Source: Pseudomonas persica
GTDB taxonomy: Bacteria; Pseudomonadota; Gammaproteobacteria; Pseudomonadales; Pseudomonadaceae
DNA: 64,000 nucleotides
Assembly: GCF_900291015.1 (NCBI RefSeq)
Contig: NZ_OLKL01000048.1
Span: 103,411-167,410 of the forward strand
Reading direction: 5' to 3'
The position numbers and the translations under genes were made by a program. The notes beneath the pieces are model-generated. The model was not told the DNA's origin. It saw only the letters and a program-made list of their open reading frames with translations, and ran no database searches. Below are positions 1-8,989 of this stretch, one piece after another. Each line of letters opens with the position of its first letter. The first letter of the stretch is position 1.

Positions 1-67
1 CAGGATGCACGGACCGCTTGCGAATTCAGTTCTCTATGCGACAGCGCAGACCAAAGGGCTGGGCCAT

Positions 68-121
68 CTCCCACAGGACCTGCGCCAACCTGTGGGAGCG
101 GGGTTTCCCGCGAAAAGGCCA
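68..121. repeat. REP-like palindrome, degenerate copy
   Basis: It contains CTCCCACAGG followed by CCTGTGGGAGCGGGG and a TTTCCCGCGAAAAGGCC arm, the same words found in about ten other intergenic spots of this window. The left half is truncated compared with the full paired copies such as 11827-11928. It lies beyond the end of the minus-strand lipoprotein gene. Confidence 0.7.
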
Positions 122-145
122 GCCCGGACAGTACAAAAAACAGCA

Positions 146-185
146 GATACGAAAAAGCCCGCAACGATGCGGGCTTTTTCGTATC
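146..185 (-). terminator. Rho-independent terminator of the PqiC-type lipoprotein gene
   Basis: This is a perfect inverted repeat: GATACGAAAAAGCCCGCA, a 4-nt loop ACGA, then its exact complement. The GC-rich stem GCCCGCA/TGCGGGC is flanked by A and T runs on both sides, so it could work in either direction. It ends 11 bp beyond the stop codon of the minus-strand gene at 197. Confidence 0.9.
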
Positions 186-196
186 TGGCAGCGCGA

Positions 197-907
197 TCAG
201 AACCGATAGACTTCCATATCGGTACGAATCGGTGCAGCCATCGGGATCTTGGATTTCTCCGGCGTCTTCTTCACCTGCACTGGCGCAGCTGGCTTTTTAG
301 GCGACTCTTCGGCAATCGCCGACTGGTTGGCCAGCGGCTTGACCGCCGTGCTCAGCTGTTCGGCCAGCTTCTGCAGCAATTGACCCTGGGCCTGCACCTG
401 CGACGCCTCGCTGCCCGCGTGCGGCTGCTCGAGGTGAACGATGCGGTTGTCACGCACATGGCCACGGCGGTCCAGCAGGCGCCACTGGGCATCCAGAATG
501 GCCGGCTGGTCCTTGCCCGAGTCCAGGCGAGTGATCGACAGCAGCACTTGTACATCCGGATTGAAACCAGCCACCGCCGGGGCCAGCACCACGCGCTGGC
601 TGTCCAGGCGCCAGGCGAGCTGGCGCACCAGCAGCTGGTCGATATCCGACGAAAGGCTGCCGGCCCAGCGACCGTCGGTCGCCGGACTCAGGCTGCCGTC
701 AGCCTGACGCTGCAGGAACGTCTCACGTTGCAGGTAATCGGCTACCGATACCGGGCCGAGCACCACGGCCATGCCTGCACTCTGCGAAGGCTGGCCAGGA
801 TCACCACTGTCGAGCTGGTACAGGGCAACCGGCTGGTGCATGGTGCACCCGCCAAGGCCCAACAGGCCAGTCATCAACAGCGCAAATGGAAGGCGCAGAA
901 ATTTCAT
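197..907 (-). CDS. PqiC/YmbA-type ABC-transport auxiliary lipoprotein
   Basis: This is a predicted outer-membrane lipoprotein of about 236 residues. It begins with a charged and hydrophobic signal peptide ending in the lipobox LGLGGC, with Cys21 as the lipidated residue. After it come the features of the ABC_trans_aux family: YQLDSGD, a VLGPVSVADYLQR-like strand and a RWAGSL motif around residues 85-95. The C-terminal 50 residues are rich in Pro, Lys and Ala and look disordered. In E. coli, PqiC works with PqiA and PqiB in lipid transport between membranes. No pqiA or pqiB is in this window, so the partner is unknown. An ATG three bases upstream (910) is an alternative start; 907 has the better spacing to GGATGGG. 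The gene is last in the minus-strand parC direction and ends at a strong terminator. Confidence 0.78.
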   Translation of the reverse strand: MKFLRLPFALLMTGLLGLGGCTMHQPVALYQLDSGDPGQPSQSAGMAVVLGPVSVADYLQRETFLQRQADGSLSPATDGRWAGSLSSDIDQLLVRQLAWRLDSQRVVLAPAVAGFNPDVQVLLSITRLDSGKDQPAILDAQWRLLDRRGHVRDNRIVHLEQPHAGSEASQVQAQGQLLQKLAEQLSTAVKPLANQSAIAEESPKKPAAPVQVKKTPEKSKIPMAAPIRTDMEVYRF

Positions 908-1079
908 CATCCCATCCAGGCGGTCGCCAACAGGCCAACCGCAGTGATACATGTAGATTCAAACGGGCACACGGCCACACCGGCACCGCAAGGGCCATAT
1001 CATCCGCGAAATAACCGTCCGACTCCAGCATTTCTGCCCGGAACGACGCTGAAATTGCCGTTCCAGACATTTCAACCGG

Positions 1080-3338
1080 TTACGCCGGCACTTCCACCTG
1101 CAACCCATCGACCCGCTGGAAGCCACGTGGCAGCTTGCTGCCGCGCCGCCCGCGCTCGCCCTTGTAATGCTCCAGGTCGTCCGCTTTCAGAGATAGGGTA
1201 CGCTTGCCGGCTTGCAATACAAGTGTCGCGCCTTCGGCAATCACGGCCAGATCGGTAACAAATTCTTCACGGCTGGCCACCCGGTCGCCCGGTACACCGA
1301 TGATCTTGTTGCCCTTGCCTTTGCCCAACTGGGGCAAATCGCTGACCTTGAACACCAGCAGACGACCTTCGGTGGTCACCGCCGCCAGCCAGTCCTGCTC
1401 GCGGTTGGCCACCGGGCGCGGAGTCATGACCTTGGCACCGTTGGGCAAGCTGAGCAAGCCCTTGCCGGCCTTGTTCTTGGCCTGCAGGTCCTCACCCTTG
1501 ACCACGAAGCCATAGCCGGCGTCCGAGGCCACCACGTACAGCGCGTCATCGTCCGGCAACAGCACGCACTCGAAGGTGGCCCCCGGTGGTGGCGTCAGGC
1601 GGCCGGTCAGCGGTTCGCCCTGGCCACGCGCCGACGGCAGGCTATGGGCGGCCAGCGAGTAGCTGCGGCCGGTGGAGTCGATGAGCACGGCAAACTGGTT
1701 GGAGCGCCCGGCGGCGGCAGCCTTGAAGCCATCGCCGGCCTTGTACGACAGGCCGGTGGCATCGATGTCGTGGCCCTTGGCGCAGCGCACCCAGCCCTTC
1801 TCCGACAGCACCACGGTGACCGGCTCGGTCGGCATCAGCTCGTTTTCCGACAGGGCCTTGGCTTCGGCACGCTCGACGATCGGCGAGCGGCGCTCATCGC
1901 CATAGGTTTCGGCATCCTTGATCAGCTCGCTGCGTACCAGTTTGCGCAGCTTGGCATCGCTGCCCAGCAGGGCGAGCAGTTTGGCCTGCTCTTTCAGCAG
2001 TTCGTCCTGCTCGCCGCGGATCTTCATCTCTTCCAGGCGCGCCAGCTGCCGCAGGCGGGTCTCGAGGATGTAGTCAGCCTGGATCTCGGTCAGGTCGAAA
2101 CGGGCGATCAGGGCCTGCTTGGGCTGGTCCTCGGTACGGATGATGTGGATAACTTCATCCAGGTTGAGGAACGCGGTCAGCAAACCTTCCAGCAGGTGCA
2201 GGCGCTTCTCCACCTTGTCCAGGCGGTGCTGCAGGCGGCGACGAACGGTACTGGTACGGAACTCCAGCCACTCCAGCAGCAGCGCACGCAGGTTCTTCAG
2301 CTGTGGCCGGCCGTCCAGGCCGATGATGTTGACGTTGACCCGGTAGCTGTTCTCCAGGTCGGTGGTGGCGAACAGGTGCTGCATCAGCTCGTCGGCGTCC
2401 ACGCGGTTGGAGCGCGGGATAATGACGATGCGGCATGGGTTCTCGTGGTCCGACTCGTCTCGCAGGTCGGCGACCATCGGCAGCTTCTTGGCCTGCATCT
2501 GCGCGGCGATCTGCTCCAGCACCTTGGCCCCGGAAACCTGGTGCGGCAGCGCAGTGACGACGATGTCGCCATCCTCGACGCGGTACACGGCGCGCATGCG
2601 GATAGAGCCACGGCCGCTTTCGTACATCTTGAGGATTTCTGCCCGCGGCGTGACGATCTCGGCCTCGGTCGGGTAGTCCGGCCCCTGGATGTGCTCGCAC
2701 AGTTGCTCGATGGTGGCCTTGGGTTCGTCGAGCAGGCGCACACAGGCCGTGGCCACTTCGCGCAGGTTGTGCGGCGGCACGTCAGTGGCCATGCCCACGG
2801 CGATACCGGTGGTGCCGTTGAGCAGGATGTTGGGCAGGCGCGCCGGCAGCACGGCCGGCTCCTGCAAGGTACCGTCGAAGTTCGGCACCCAGTCCACGGT
2901 GCCCTGGCCGACTTCGCTGAGCAGCACTTCGGCGTAGCGCGACAGCCGCGCTTCGGTATAACGCATGGCGGCGAACGACTTCGGATCGTCCGGCGCCCCC
3001 CAGTTGCCCTGGCCGTCGACCAAGGTATAGCGGTAGCTGAACGGCTGCGCCATCAGCACCATGGCCTCGTAGCAGGCCGAGTCGCCGTGGGGGTGGAACT
3101 TGCCGAGCACGTCACCGACGGTACGCGCCGACTTCTTGTGCTTGGCATCGGCATCGAGCCCCAACTCGCTCATGGCGTAGACGATGCGTCGCTGCACCGG
3201 CTTCAGGCCATCGCCGATGTGCGGCAGGGCGCGGTCCATGATCACGTACATGGAGTAGTTGAGGTAGGCCTGTTCGGTGAAGTCAGCCAGCGAGCGGCGT
3301 TCCACGCCGTCCAGGCTGAGTTCCAGTGAGTCGCTCAT
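1080..3338 (-). CDS. parC: DNA topoisomerase IV subunit A
   Basis: ParC is the DNA-cleaving subunit of topoisomerase IV, which separates linked daughter chromosomes. The 752-residue length is normal. The N-terminal winged-helix/tower region holds the catalytic tyrosine in RYTEAR (Tyr127). The quinolone-determining segment reads HPHGDSACYE (Ser87 and Glu91, equal to E. coli Ser80 and Glu84), the wild-type drug-sensitive form. The C-terminal third carries the beta-pinwheel repeats expected for ParC. Its partner parE lies about 1.5 kb upstream on the same strand, separated by a protease gene and an esterase-like gene. The start ATG at 3338 gives the usual N-terminus MSDSLELS, 10 bp after the protease stop, which suggests one transcript with the upstream genes. 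Confidence 0.98.
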   Translation of the reverse strand: MSDSLELSLDGVERRSLADFTEQAYLNYSMYVIMDRALPHIGDGLKPVQRRIVYAMSELGLDADAKHKKSARTVGDVLGKFHPHGDSACYEAMVLMAQPFSYRYTLVDGQGNWGAPDDPKSFAAMRYTEARLSRYAEVLLSEVGQGTVDWVPNFDGTLQEPAVLPARLPNILLNGTTGIAVGMATDVPPHNLREVATACVRLLDEPKATIEQLCEHIQGPDYPTEAEIVTPRAEILKMYESGRGSIRMRAVYRVEDGDIVVTALPHQVSGAKVLEQIAAQMQAKKLPMVADLRDESDHENPCRIVIIPRSNRVDADELMQHLFATTDLENSYRVNVNIIGLDGRPQLKNLRALLLEWLEFRTSTVRRRLQHRLDKVEKRLHLLEGLLTAFLNLDEVIHIIRTEDQPKQALIARFDLTEIQADYILETRLRQLARLEEMKIRGEQDELLKEQAKLLALLGSDAKLRKLVRSELIKDAETYGDERRSPIVERAEAKALSENELMPTEPVTVVLSEKGWVRCAKGHDIDATGLSYKAGDGFKAAAAGRSNQFAVLIDSTGRSYSLAAHSLPSARGQGEPLTGRLTPPPGATFECVLLPDDDALYVVASDAGYGFVVKGEDLQAKNKAGKGLLSLPNGAKVMTPRPVANREQDWLAAVTTEGRLLVFKVSDLPQLGKGKGNKIIGVPGDRVASREEFVTDLAVIAEGATLVLQAGKRTLSLKADDLEHYKGERGRRGSKLPRGFQRVDGLQVEVPA

Positions 3339-3348
3339 GCGGGCCTCG

Positions 3349-3867
3349 TCATTTCAGGTTCTGGCGCAGCAGCATAGTGCCGCCGCGCTGGGTAAATTCA
3401 AGTTGTTTGAGGGCACTCATGCCCAGCAATACGGTCTGCCCGTCCAGGCCCGGCACCACGATGGCGCGTACGTCCTGCAGGCGGATATCCCCTAGCTGCA
3501 GGCTGGCCAGGCGCGTGCGGTAGCCTTCGGTACGGCCGTTGGCGGTACTGAGCTGCACCGGGCTGCCGCGCTCCAGGCCCAGCTCGCGGCCCAACGCCTC
3601 GGGGATGGCCACGTCGGTGGCACCGGTGTCGAGCATGAAATGCACCACCTGGCCGTTGATCGCGCCATCCATCACGAAGTGGCCCTGGCCGTTGCCCAGC
3701 AGGCGCACCTCGATAAAGCCTTCGCCATGCGACGACTGCACCTGGGCATTGGGGTTACGCTGGCTGTCTTCCCATTGGCCGAAGAAACGCGTGGCCAGGA
3801 ACAACGCCGCCGCCCAGGCGACGATCATCAGTACCTTGCCAGCCCGCCTGCCCGGTGCCTGGCTCAT
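3349..3867 (-). CDS. membrane-anchored retropepsin-like aspartic protease (clan AA, TIGR02281 type)
   Basis: This 172-residue protein starts with a basic segment and one transmembrane helix (about residues 11-27, VLMIVAWAAALFLATRFF) followed by a periplasmic domain. The catalytic motif LDTGATDVAIP, the D-T-G-A of single-domain retropepsin-like proteases, is near residue 80. A second conserved patch near the C-terminus reads VLLGMSALKQLEF. The family is common in Proteobacteria and its substrates are unknown. The ATG at 3867 overlaps the stop of the upstream esterase-like gene by 4 nt (ATGA), so the two are translationally coupled. The reading frame stays open much further upstream, but that part lies over the esterase-like gene and is not coding. 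Confidence 0.85.
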   Translation of the reverse strand: MSQAPGRRAGKVLMIVAWAAALFLATRFFGQWEDSQRNPNAQVQSSHGEGFIEVRLLGNGQGHFVMDGAINGQVVHFMLDTGATDVAIPEALGRELGLERGSPVQLSTANGRTEGYRTRLASLQLGDIRLQDVRAIVVPGLDGQTVLLGMSALKQLEFTQRGGTMLLRQNLK

Positions 3868-4850
3868 GGCTTGGCGCCCCATCCGCCTTCCGGCGCGTCG
3901 AAGCGCCAGACGATCGGGCGTACCTCGCCATCGGCGCGGGCGCCGTTGTTGTTGTCCACACCGATCCAGGCGCCCTTGGCATCGATCACCAGGGCCTCGG
4001 CCAGGCCGAACGGCTGTTGATAGCGGCGCGACTCGATCAGGGTATCGGCAGCGAACGACCAGCAGCGCTCGACCGTGCCGCTGTCGGTGTCCCGCCGGCA
4101 GACCCGGTAGGCATTGCGTTCCAGGGTGAACAGTTTGCCCTCGAACCAGGCCAGGTCGGCGAAATCGCGCGACAGCGCCTGGGCATTGGGCATCTGCGCC
4201 GGCTGCATTTCGACCCCGGCCTCGCTCAACAGCACACAGCTGCGGCCGCAGGTCCACACCGATTGCTGACGCTCGATGGCCACCAGGCCACGGCGCTCGC
4301 GCTCGGCGGCCAGCCACAGGCGGTCGCCCGTCGGGTTGATCGTCAGGCCCTCGAACAAGGCATTGAAGTTCAGCAGCATGCCGCTGGCCCGGGCCTGGCG
4401 GACCATGGCCGGGTCGATCTTCAACCAGTCCGCCTCGCCTTCCAGCGGCAGTTGCAGCACAGCGGCATGAGCCTCGCTGACCAGGTACAGGTTGCCCGCC
4501 TGGTCACAGCTGATGCCCTCGAAATCCAGCTCGCCACCCCGGATATACGACGCCGCCCAGTTACGCGACTTCAGGCCCCACGGCAGGCCGCTTTCCGGCA
4601 CCGCTGGCGGGGTGAAGCTGAACGGCTGCGCGCGCCAGGTCGGGTTTTGCCGGTCGAAGCGGTAGATACGGTCGTCGTCGCGGTCGGACACCCCCCACAG
4701 CCCGCCCCGGCATTCCACCAGGCCAGACAGGTTGCCACCGCGTATGCCGTCGATCGGGTGTTCGGCGCTCAGCTTCAGCTCTGGCCAGTTGCCCGCCAGG
4801 CTCGGCAGGGCGACCAGCGCCAGACAGGCAGCCAGAAGCTGCCGAATCAA
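3864..4850 (-). CDS. secreted esterase-like phytase-fold protein
   Basis: This is a 328-residue protein with a cleavable signal peptide (residues 1-19, ending LPSLAG). The mature part has repeated beta-propeller-like blades and fits the family described as esterase-like activity of phytase (PF13449): GIRGGNLSGLVEC near the start, DFEGISCDQAGNLYLVSE around 150, and FEGLTINPTGDRLWLAAE around 205. It is probably periplasmic or outer-membrane associated, and the substrate is not known. The start overlaps the parE stop by 4 nt and its stop overlaps the protease start by 4 nt, placing it in a tight parE-X-protease-parC array. P. aeruginosa has a similar arrangement. Confidence 0.8.
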   Translation of the reverse strand: MIRQLLAACLALVALPSLAGNWPELKLSAEHPIDGIRGGNLSGLVECRGGLWGVSDRDDDRIYRFDRQNPTWRAQPFSFTPPAVPESGLPWGLKSRNWAASYIRGGELDFEGISCDQAGNLYLVSEAHAAVLQLPLEGEADWLKIDPAMVRQARASGMLLNFNALFEGLTINPTGDRLWLAAERERRGLVAIERQQSVWTCGRSCVLLSEAGVEMQPAQMPNAQALSRDFADLAWFEGKLFTLERNAYRVCRRDTDSGTVERCWSFAADTLIESRRYQQPFGLAEALVIDAKGAWIGVDNNNGARADGEVRPIVWRFDAPEGGWGAKP

Positions 4851-6751
4851 ACCATGACCTCGGCCAGGTTGCCCTTGGTTTCCAGCCAGCTCTTGCGGTC
4901 GCCCGCGCGCTTCTTGGCCAGCAGCTTGTCCATCAGCTCGCAGGTGGCCTGCACATCGTCCAGGGTCAGCTGTACCAGGCGCCGGGTGTTCGGGTCCATG
5001 GTGGTTTCGCGCAGCTGTGGCGGGTTCATCTCGCCCAGGCCCTTGAAGCGGGTGACCTGTGGCTTGCCGCGTTTCTTCTCGGCCACCAGGCGGTCGAGGA
5101 TACCGTCACGCTCGGCCTCGTCGAGGGCATAGTAGATTTCCTTGCCCAGGTCGATGCGGTACAGCGGCGGCATGGCCACGTACACATGCCCGGCCTCGAC
5201 CAGCGCGCGGAAGTGCTGGACGAACAGCGCGCACAGCAGCGTGGCGATGTGCAGGCCGTCGGAGTCGGCGTCGGCGAGGATGCAGATCTTGCCGTAGCGC
5301 AGTTGCGCAAGGTCAGTGGCCCCCGGGTCGACGCCAATGGCCACGGCGATGTTGTGCACTTCCTGGCTGGCCAGGACTTCACCACCGTCCACCTCCCAGG
5401 TGTTGAGGATCTTGCCGCGCAGCGGCAGAATCGCCTGAAACTCCTTGTCGCGTGCCTGCTTGGCCGAGCCGCCGGCCGAGTCACCCTCGACCAGGAACAG
5501 CTCGGCGCGCATCGGGTCCTGGCCGGCACAATCGGCCAGTTTGCCGGGCAGCGCCGGGCCCTGGGTGATGCGCTTGCGCTCGACCTTCTTGCTGGCCTTG
5601 AGGCGGCGCCCGGCGTTGCTGATGGCCAGCTCCGCCAGTTGCATGCCCAGCTCGGGGTGGGCGTTGAGCCACAGGCTGAAGGCGTCCTTGACCACGCCGG
5701 AAACGAAGGCCGCCGCCTCGCGCGACGACAGGCGCTCTTTGGTCTGCCCGGAGAACTGCGGATCCTGCATCTTCATCGACAGCACGAAGGTGATGCGTTC
5801 CCAGACGTCTTCCGGTGCCAGCTTCACGCCGCGCGGCAGCAGGTTGCGGAACTCGCAGAATTCACGCATGGCATCCAGCAGACCCTGGCGCAGGCCGTTG
5901 ACGTGGGTGCCGCCCTGGGCGGTAGGGATCAGGTTGACGTAGCTTTCCTGGATGCTGTCGCCGCCTTCGGGCAGCCACAGCAAGGCCCAGTCCACCGCCT
6001 CCTTGTTACCGGCCAGGCTGCCGCAGAAAGGCTCGTCTGGCAGGCGCTGGAACTCGTTGACCGAATCGACCAGGTAGGAGCGCAGGCCATCCTCGTAGTG
6101 CCATTCGACCTTCTCGCCGCTGGCCTTGTCCTCGAAGCTGACCAGCAGGCCCGGGCACAGCACGGCCTTGGCCTTGAGGACATGCTTGAGGCGGCTGATG
6201 GAGAACTTCGGCGAATCGAAGTACTTCGGGTCGGGGCTGAAGTACACGCTGGTGCCGGTGTTGCGCTTGCCGACCGAGCCGACCACTTCCAACTCGCTGG
6301 CCTTGAAGCCGTCGGCGAAGGTCATCTGGTATTCGTTGCCGTCACGTTTGACGCGCACGCGCACCTGGGTCGACAGGGCGTTGACCACCGAGATGCCGAC
6401 GCCATGCAGGCCGCCGGAGAACTGGTAATTCTTGTTGGAAAACTTGCCGCCGGCGTGCAGTTTGGTGAGGATCAGCTCGACCCCGGACACGCCCTCTTCC
6501 GGGTGGATGTCCACCGGCATGCCGCGACCATCGTCGCTGACTTCCAGCGAGTGGTCGGCATGCAGGATGACCTGCACCGAACGGGCGTGACCGGCCAGGG
6601 CTTCGTCGACGCTGTTGTCGATGACTTCCTGGGCCAGGTGGTTGGGGCGGCTGGTATCGGTGTACATGCCCGGCCGCTTGCGGACCGGGTCAAGGCCCGA
6701 GAGGACTTCGATGGCGTCTGCGTTATAGGCGCTAGCGCTGGGAGTGGCCAT
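4847..6751 (-). CDS. parE: DNA topoisomerase IV subunit B
   Basis: ParE supplies the ATPase of topoisomerase IV. The 634-residue length is normal. The GHKL ATPase domain is clear: QEVIDNSVDEALAG with the Mg-binding Asn, DDGRGMPVDIH, and GLHGVGISVVNALS near residue 115. The transducer domain follows, then the TOPRIM domain with LVEGDSAGGSAKQARD near 420 and DADSDGLHIATLL near 500. The C-terminus is canonical (RFKGLGEMNPPQLRETTMDP). It is 35 bp downstream of yqiA and overlaps the following gene by 4 nt. Genes parE, yqiA, cpdA, yqiB and nudF are also neighbours in E. coli, so this is an ancient gammaproteobacterial cluster. Confidence 0.98.
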   Translation of the reverse strand: MATPSASAYNADAIEVLSGLDPVRKRPGMYTDTSRPNHLAQEVIDNSVDEALAGHARSVQVILHADHSLEVSDDGRGMPVDIHPEEGVSGVELILTKLHAGGKFSNKNYQFSGGLHGVGISVVNALSTQVRVRVKRDGNEYQMTFADGFKASELEVVGSVGKRNTGTSVYFSPDPKYFDSPKFSISRLKHVLKAKAVLCPGLLVSFEDKASGEKVEWHYEDGLRSYLVDSVNEFQRLPDEPFCGSLAGNKEAVDWALLWLPEGGDSIQESYVNLIPTAQGGTHVNGLRQGLLDAMREFCEFRNLLPRGVKLAPEDVWERITFVLSMKMQDPQFSGQTKERLSSREAAAFVSGVVKDAFSLWLNAHPELGMQLAELAISNAGRRLKASKKVERKRITQGPALPGKLADCAGQDPMRAELFLVEGDSAGGSAKQARDKEFQAILPLRGKILNTWEVDGGEVLASQEVHNIAVAIGVDPGATDLAQLRYGKICILADADSDGLHIATLLCALFVQHFRALVEAGHVYVAMPPLYRIDLGKEIYYALDEAERDGILDRLVAEKKRGKPQVTRFKGLGEMNPPQLRETTMDPNTRRLVQLTLDDVQATCELMDKLLAKKRAGDRKSWLETKGNLAEVMV

Positions 6752-6786
6752 AGGGTCTCGTCGTCAGTCTGGTGAATACAAGAAAG

Positions 6787-7395
6787 TCAAAATACAGAAA
6801 AATCGAGTGCTGCATACTGCCCACGGGCAATGCCGGCGAAGGCCAGCAGTGCCGGCAGGCGCTCGGCGAAGCCCTGGAAGCTGTGGTCGCCACCGGCCTG
6901 GATGCGCAGGGCGCAAGCACGGTAATAGCGCTCGGCATGGCGATAGTCCAGGGTTTCGTCGGCGGTTTGCAGCCACACTTGATAGCGGCTGGCGTCCACC
7001 GGGGCCGGCACTTCCAGCTCGGCCAGGGCCTGCACGTGATCGTGGGTCAGCTCCCAGGCCTCACCGGTGTAGTGATTGTGCTGGGTGCCCAGGTAGCCGT
7101 CGAAATGCTTGTGCGGTGTTACCGCCGGGTTCACCAGCAGCGCCTTGAGGCCGTGGCGCTCGGCCAGATAGGTGGCATAGTAGCCGCCGAGCGAACTGCC
7201 CACCAGTAATGGCGCACCGAGTTCGGCGATGGCCGCCTCGAGCTGGGCGATGGCCTGCCGTGGGTGGTGGTGCAAGGCGGGCACCCGCAGTTGGGCCGAC
7301 AAACCCAGTTGCTGCATCACGGCCTCGAGTTGGCGCGCCTTGGTGGAAAGCGGCGAGCTGTTGAAGCCATGGATATAGAGGATGGAACCCGACAT
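6787..7395 (-). CDS. yqiA: YqiA/YcfP-family alpha/beta-fold esterase
   Basis: This 202-residue hydrolase belongs to UPF0227/YqiA. The N-terminus SGSILYIHGFNSSP has the oxyanion-hole HGF motif. The nucleophile elbow is GSSLGGYY (Ser near residue 83). The Asp and His of the triad are probably in TADETLDY and GGDHSFQGF near the end. E. coli YqiA cleaves short-chain acyl esters in vitro and its cellular role is unclear. It lies between cpdA and parE as in E. coli, but here a palindromic repeat separates it from cpdA. The start is ATG at 7395, preceded by a GGGGG stretch. Confidence 0.9.
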   Translation of the reverse strand: MSGSILYIHGFNSSPLSTKARQLEAVMQQLGLSAQLRVPALHHHPRQAIAQLEAAIAELGAPLLVGSSLGGYYATYLAERHGLKALLVNPAVTPHKHFDGYLGTQHNHYTGEAWELTHDHVQALAELEVPAPVDASRYQVWLQTADETLDYRHAERYYRACALRIQAGGDHSFQGFAERLPALLAFAGIARGQYAALDFSVF

Positions 7396-7540
7396 GCTGC
7401 CCCCGGAATCTGTGGCTTCGCGCCCGGTGATACGGGCGCAGGGACGCGCAGTGTAGCGCGTTCGCCGGGTTTTGACGCAGTGTCACGGGTTTCGCAACAG
7501 TTTCTTCAAGAGAGCCGGGGGCGCAGCGCGCCCCATCGAC

Positions 7541-7648
7541 GCGGTTCGTCGCCACGACAAGCCAGCTCCCACACTGACCGCATAGGCTTCAAGCCCTGCA
7601 CAGTACCTGTGGGAGCCGGCTTGCCGGCGATGGGCTGCGCAGCAGCCC
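7541..7648. repeat. paired REP-like palindrome (BIME-like)
   Basis: The left arm has CGTCGCCACGACAAGCCAGCTCCCACA and the right arm TGTGGGAGCCGGCTTGCCGGCGATGGG, separated by about 35 bp. This is the 'AGCTGGCTTGCCGGCGATGAGG' variant, also seen at 15761 and 35571. It fills most of the gap between cpdA and yqiA. Confidence 0.75.
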
Positions 7649-7656
7649 CAAACTCT

Positions 7657-8457
7657 TCAATACCCCGGGCTATCGAAGTCGAGCTTCACCTGGAAATCCA
7701 GTGCCCGCTCCACCCCGGTCTCCAACCGCCCGTCGGCATGCAGGCGCAGCCAGCGGTATCCAGGCTGCTCCTCGCTCACCTTGAAGTCCTCGCTACGCGC
7801 CGCGAACTGGATGCAGGTCGACGGCGTAGCCAGCAGACGCCGGCCGCCGCGCACTTCATCCCATTGCTGGTGCACATGCCCCCAGAGCAAGGCTCGCACC
7901 TGTGGATAACGCTCGACGATATCGAACAGCGTCTGAGCATTGCGCAAGCCGATCGACGCGATCCAGGCACAGCCGATATCCACCGGCTGATGGTGGAAAC
8001 ACAGCAGGCAATGCCGCTCGCCCGCCCCTTTCAAGGCTGCCTCCAGCACTGCCAGCTGGTCATTCTCCAAAAAACCGTGAGTCGCGCCGTACACTGCGGT
8101 GTTGAGCATGACGATGCGCCAAGCACCAACATCGGTTACCGCCTGCATCAGTTCCGGCGCCACTTGCACCATGACCCGCGCCTCGTCGTGGTTGCCCGGC
8201 AGCCAGCGAGTGGGCACGGCAAACGGTGCGGTCAGCTCGCGGAACGCTTCATAGGACGCCACGCTGGCGTCCTGCGAAAGGTCGCCGGTGCACAGCAGCA
8301 GGTCGACAAGCGGTTGCTCGCGCCGCACCTGGGCAACCACATGGCGCAGGCTGTCACGGGTATTGAGGCCCAGCATGCTGCCGGCCGGGTCGGCGAACAG
8401 GTGGGCATCGGTCAGTTGCACCACATGCACGGGGCGCGTTTGGTCTGGCTGCGGCAA
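7657..8457 (-). CDS. cpdA: 3',5'-cyclic-AMP phosphodiesterase
   Basis: CpdA hydrolyses cAMP to AMP in the cytoplasm and so tunes Crp-type signalling. The 266-residue protein has the five metallophosphoesterase motifs in order: LTDAHLF near residue 15, GDLSQD near 59, PGNHDE near 89, CFHHQP near 158 and GHVHQQ near 197. The start is unusual: the codon at 8457 is TTG, but it has GAGGAG seven bases upstream and gives the conserved N-terminus right before the first metal motif, so I accept it. It sits downstream of the DUF1249 gene and nudF. Confidence 0.93.
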   Translation of the reverse strand: MPQPDQTRPVHVVQLTDAHLFADPAGSMLGLNTRDSLRHVVAQVRREQPLVDLLLCTGDLSQDASVASYEAFRELTAPFAVPTRWLPGNHDEARVMVQVAPELMQAVTDVGAWRIVMLNTAVYGATHGFLENDQLAVLEAALKGAGERHCLLCFHHQPVDIGCAWIASIGLRNAQTLFDIVERYPQVRALLWGHVHQQWDEVRGGRRLLATPSTCIQFAARSEDFKVSEEQPGYRWLRLHADGRLETGVERALDFQVKLDFDSPGY

Positions 8458-8542
8458 CGGCCGTCTCCTCGAACGGATTCAGCGCGAATTATGGCTGTAC
8501 AAAGGTTGCGAGCAAACACCCGTACCCAAACCACGTCACAAT

Positions 8543-8989
8543 TCAGCGAACACTTGCCAGCTCGTGGCCACAGGCCAGGCAATGGCTCAGCCATTCACCG
8601 AGGAACAGGTTGAGCTGGGCCTTTTCGTCCGGCTGGTGCATGGCTTCGTTGGGATAGGGGTAGATGCTGCGCAGGCGCCGGGTGTGTTCGGCACTGACCA
8701 CTTCGGCCATGCGTGCATCGTGGTACACCTGCACTTCCAGGTGCGGCACCGGCAACCACGGCAGGCTGTGCTCCTGGCGCACGTGCAGGGTGGTGGTGTA
8801 CGGGCAGGCCAGCACCACGTCGAGTACCAGCACACCGAGCATCTGGTCGCCCTGGGTCATGCCGATGCGGCGCGAGCTCTGGGTGGTGCGCATGTCGGGC
8901 AACAGGCGCATCAGCCGGGCGTAGTTGGCCTCGCAGGCTGCCTGCAGCCCGACCAGGTCGACCCGATAACGCTCGCGCAGCAGGTTCAC
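8543..8989 (-). CDS. DUF1249 family protein (YqiB-like)
   Basis: This cytoplasmic protein of about 148 residues, rich in Arg, Glu and aromatic residues, matches the DUF1249/YqiB family, usually found between nudF and cpdA. It has RERYRVDLVGLQ at the N-terminus and a conserved core TTLHVRQEHSLPWL followed by LEVQVYHDARMAEV. No catalytic motif can be recognised and no function is known. Two GTG starts are possible. I chose 8989, which overlaps the nudF stop by 4 nt (GTGA) with GAGG nine bases upstream, over 8995, whose spacing to GAGG is only three bases. Coupling to nudF is likely. Confidence 0.83.
   Translation of the reverse strand: MNLLRERYRVDLVGLQAACEANYARLMRLLPDMRTTQSSRRIGMTQGDQMLGVLVLDVVLACPYTTTLHVRQEHSLPWLPVPHLEVQVYHDARMAEVVSAEHTRRLRSIYPYPNEAMHQPDEKAQLNLFLGEWLSHCLACGHELASVR

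Noticed and set aside
1212..3329. Long plus-strand open frame opposite parC (705 codons)
   Set aside because: It is the complement of a well-defined parC gene in high-GC DNA. Its predicted protein has no domain and is dominated by Gln, Arg and His, as expected from antisense of GC-rich codons.
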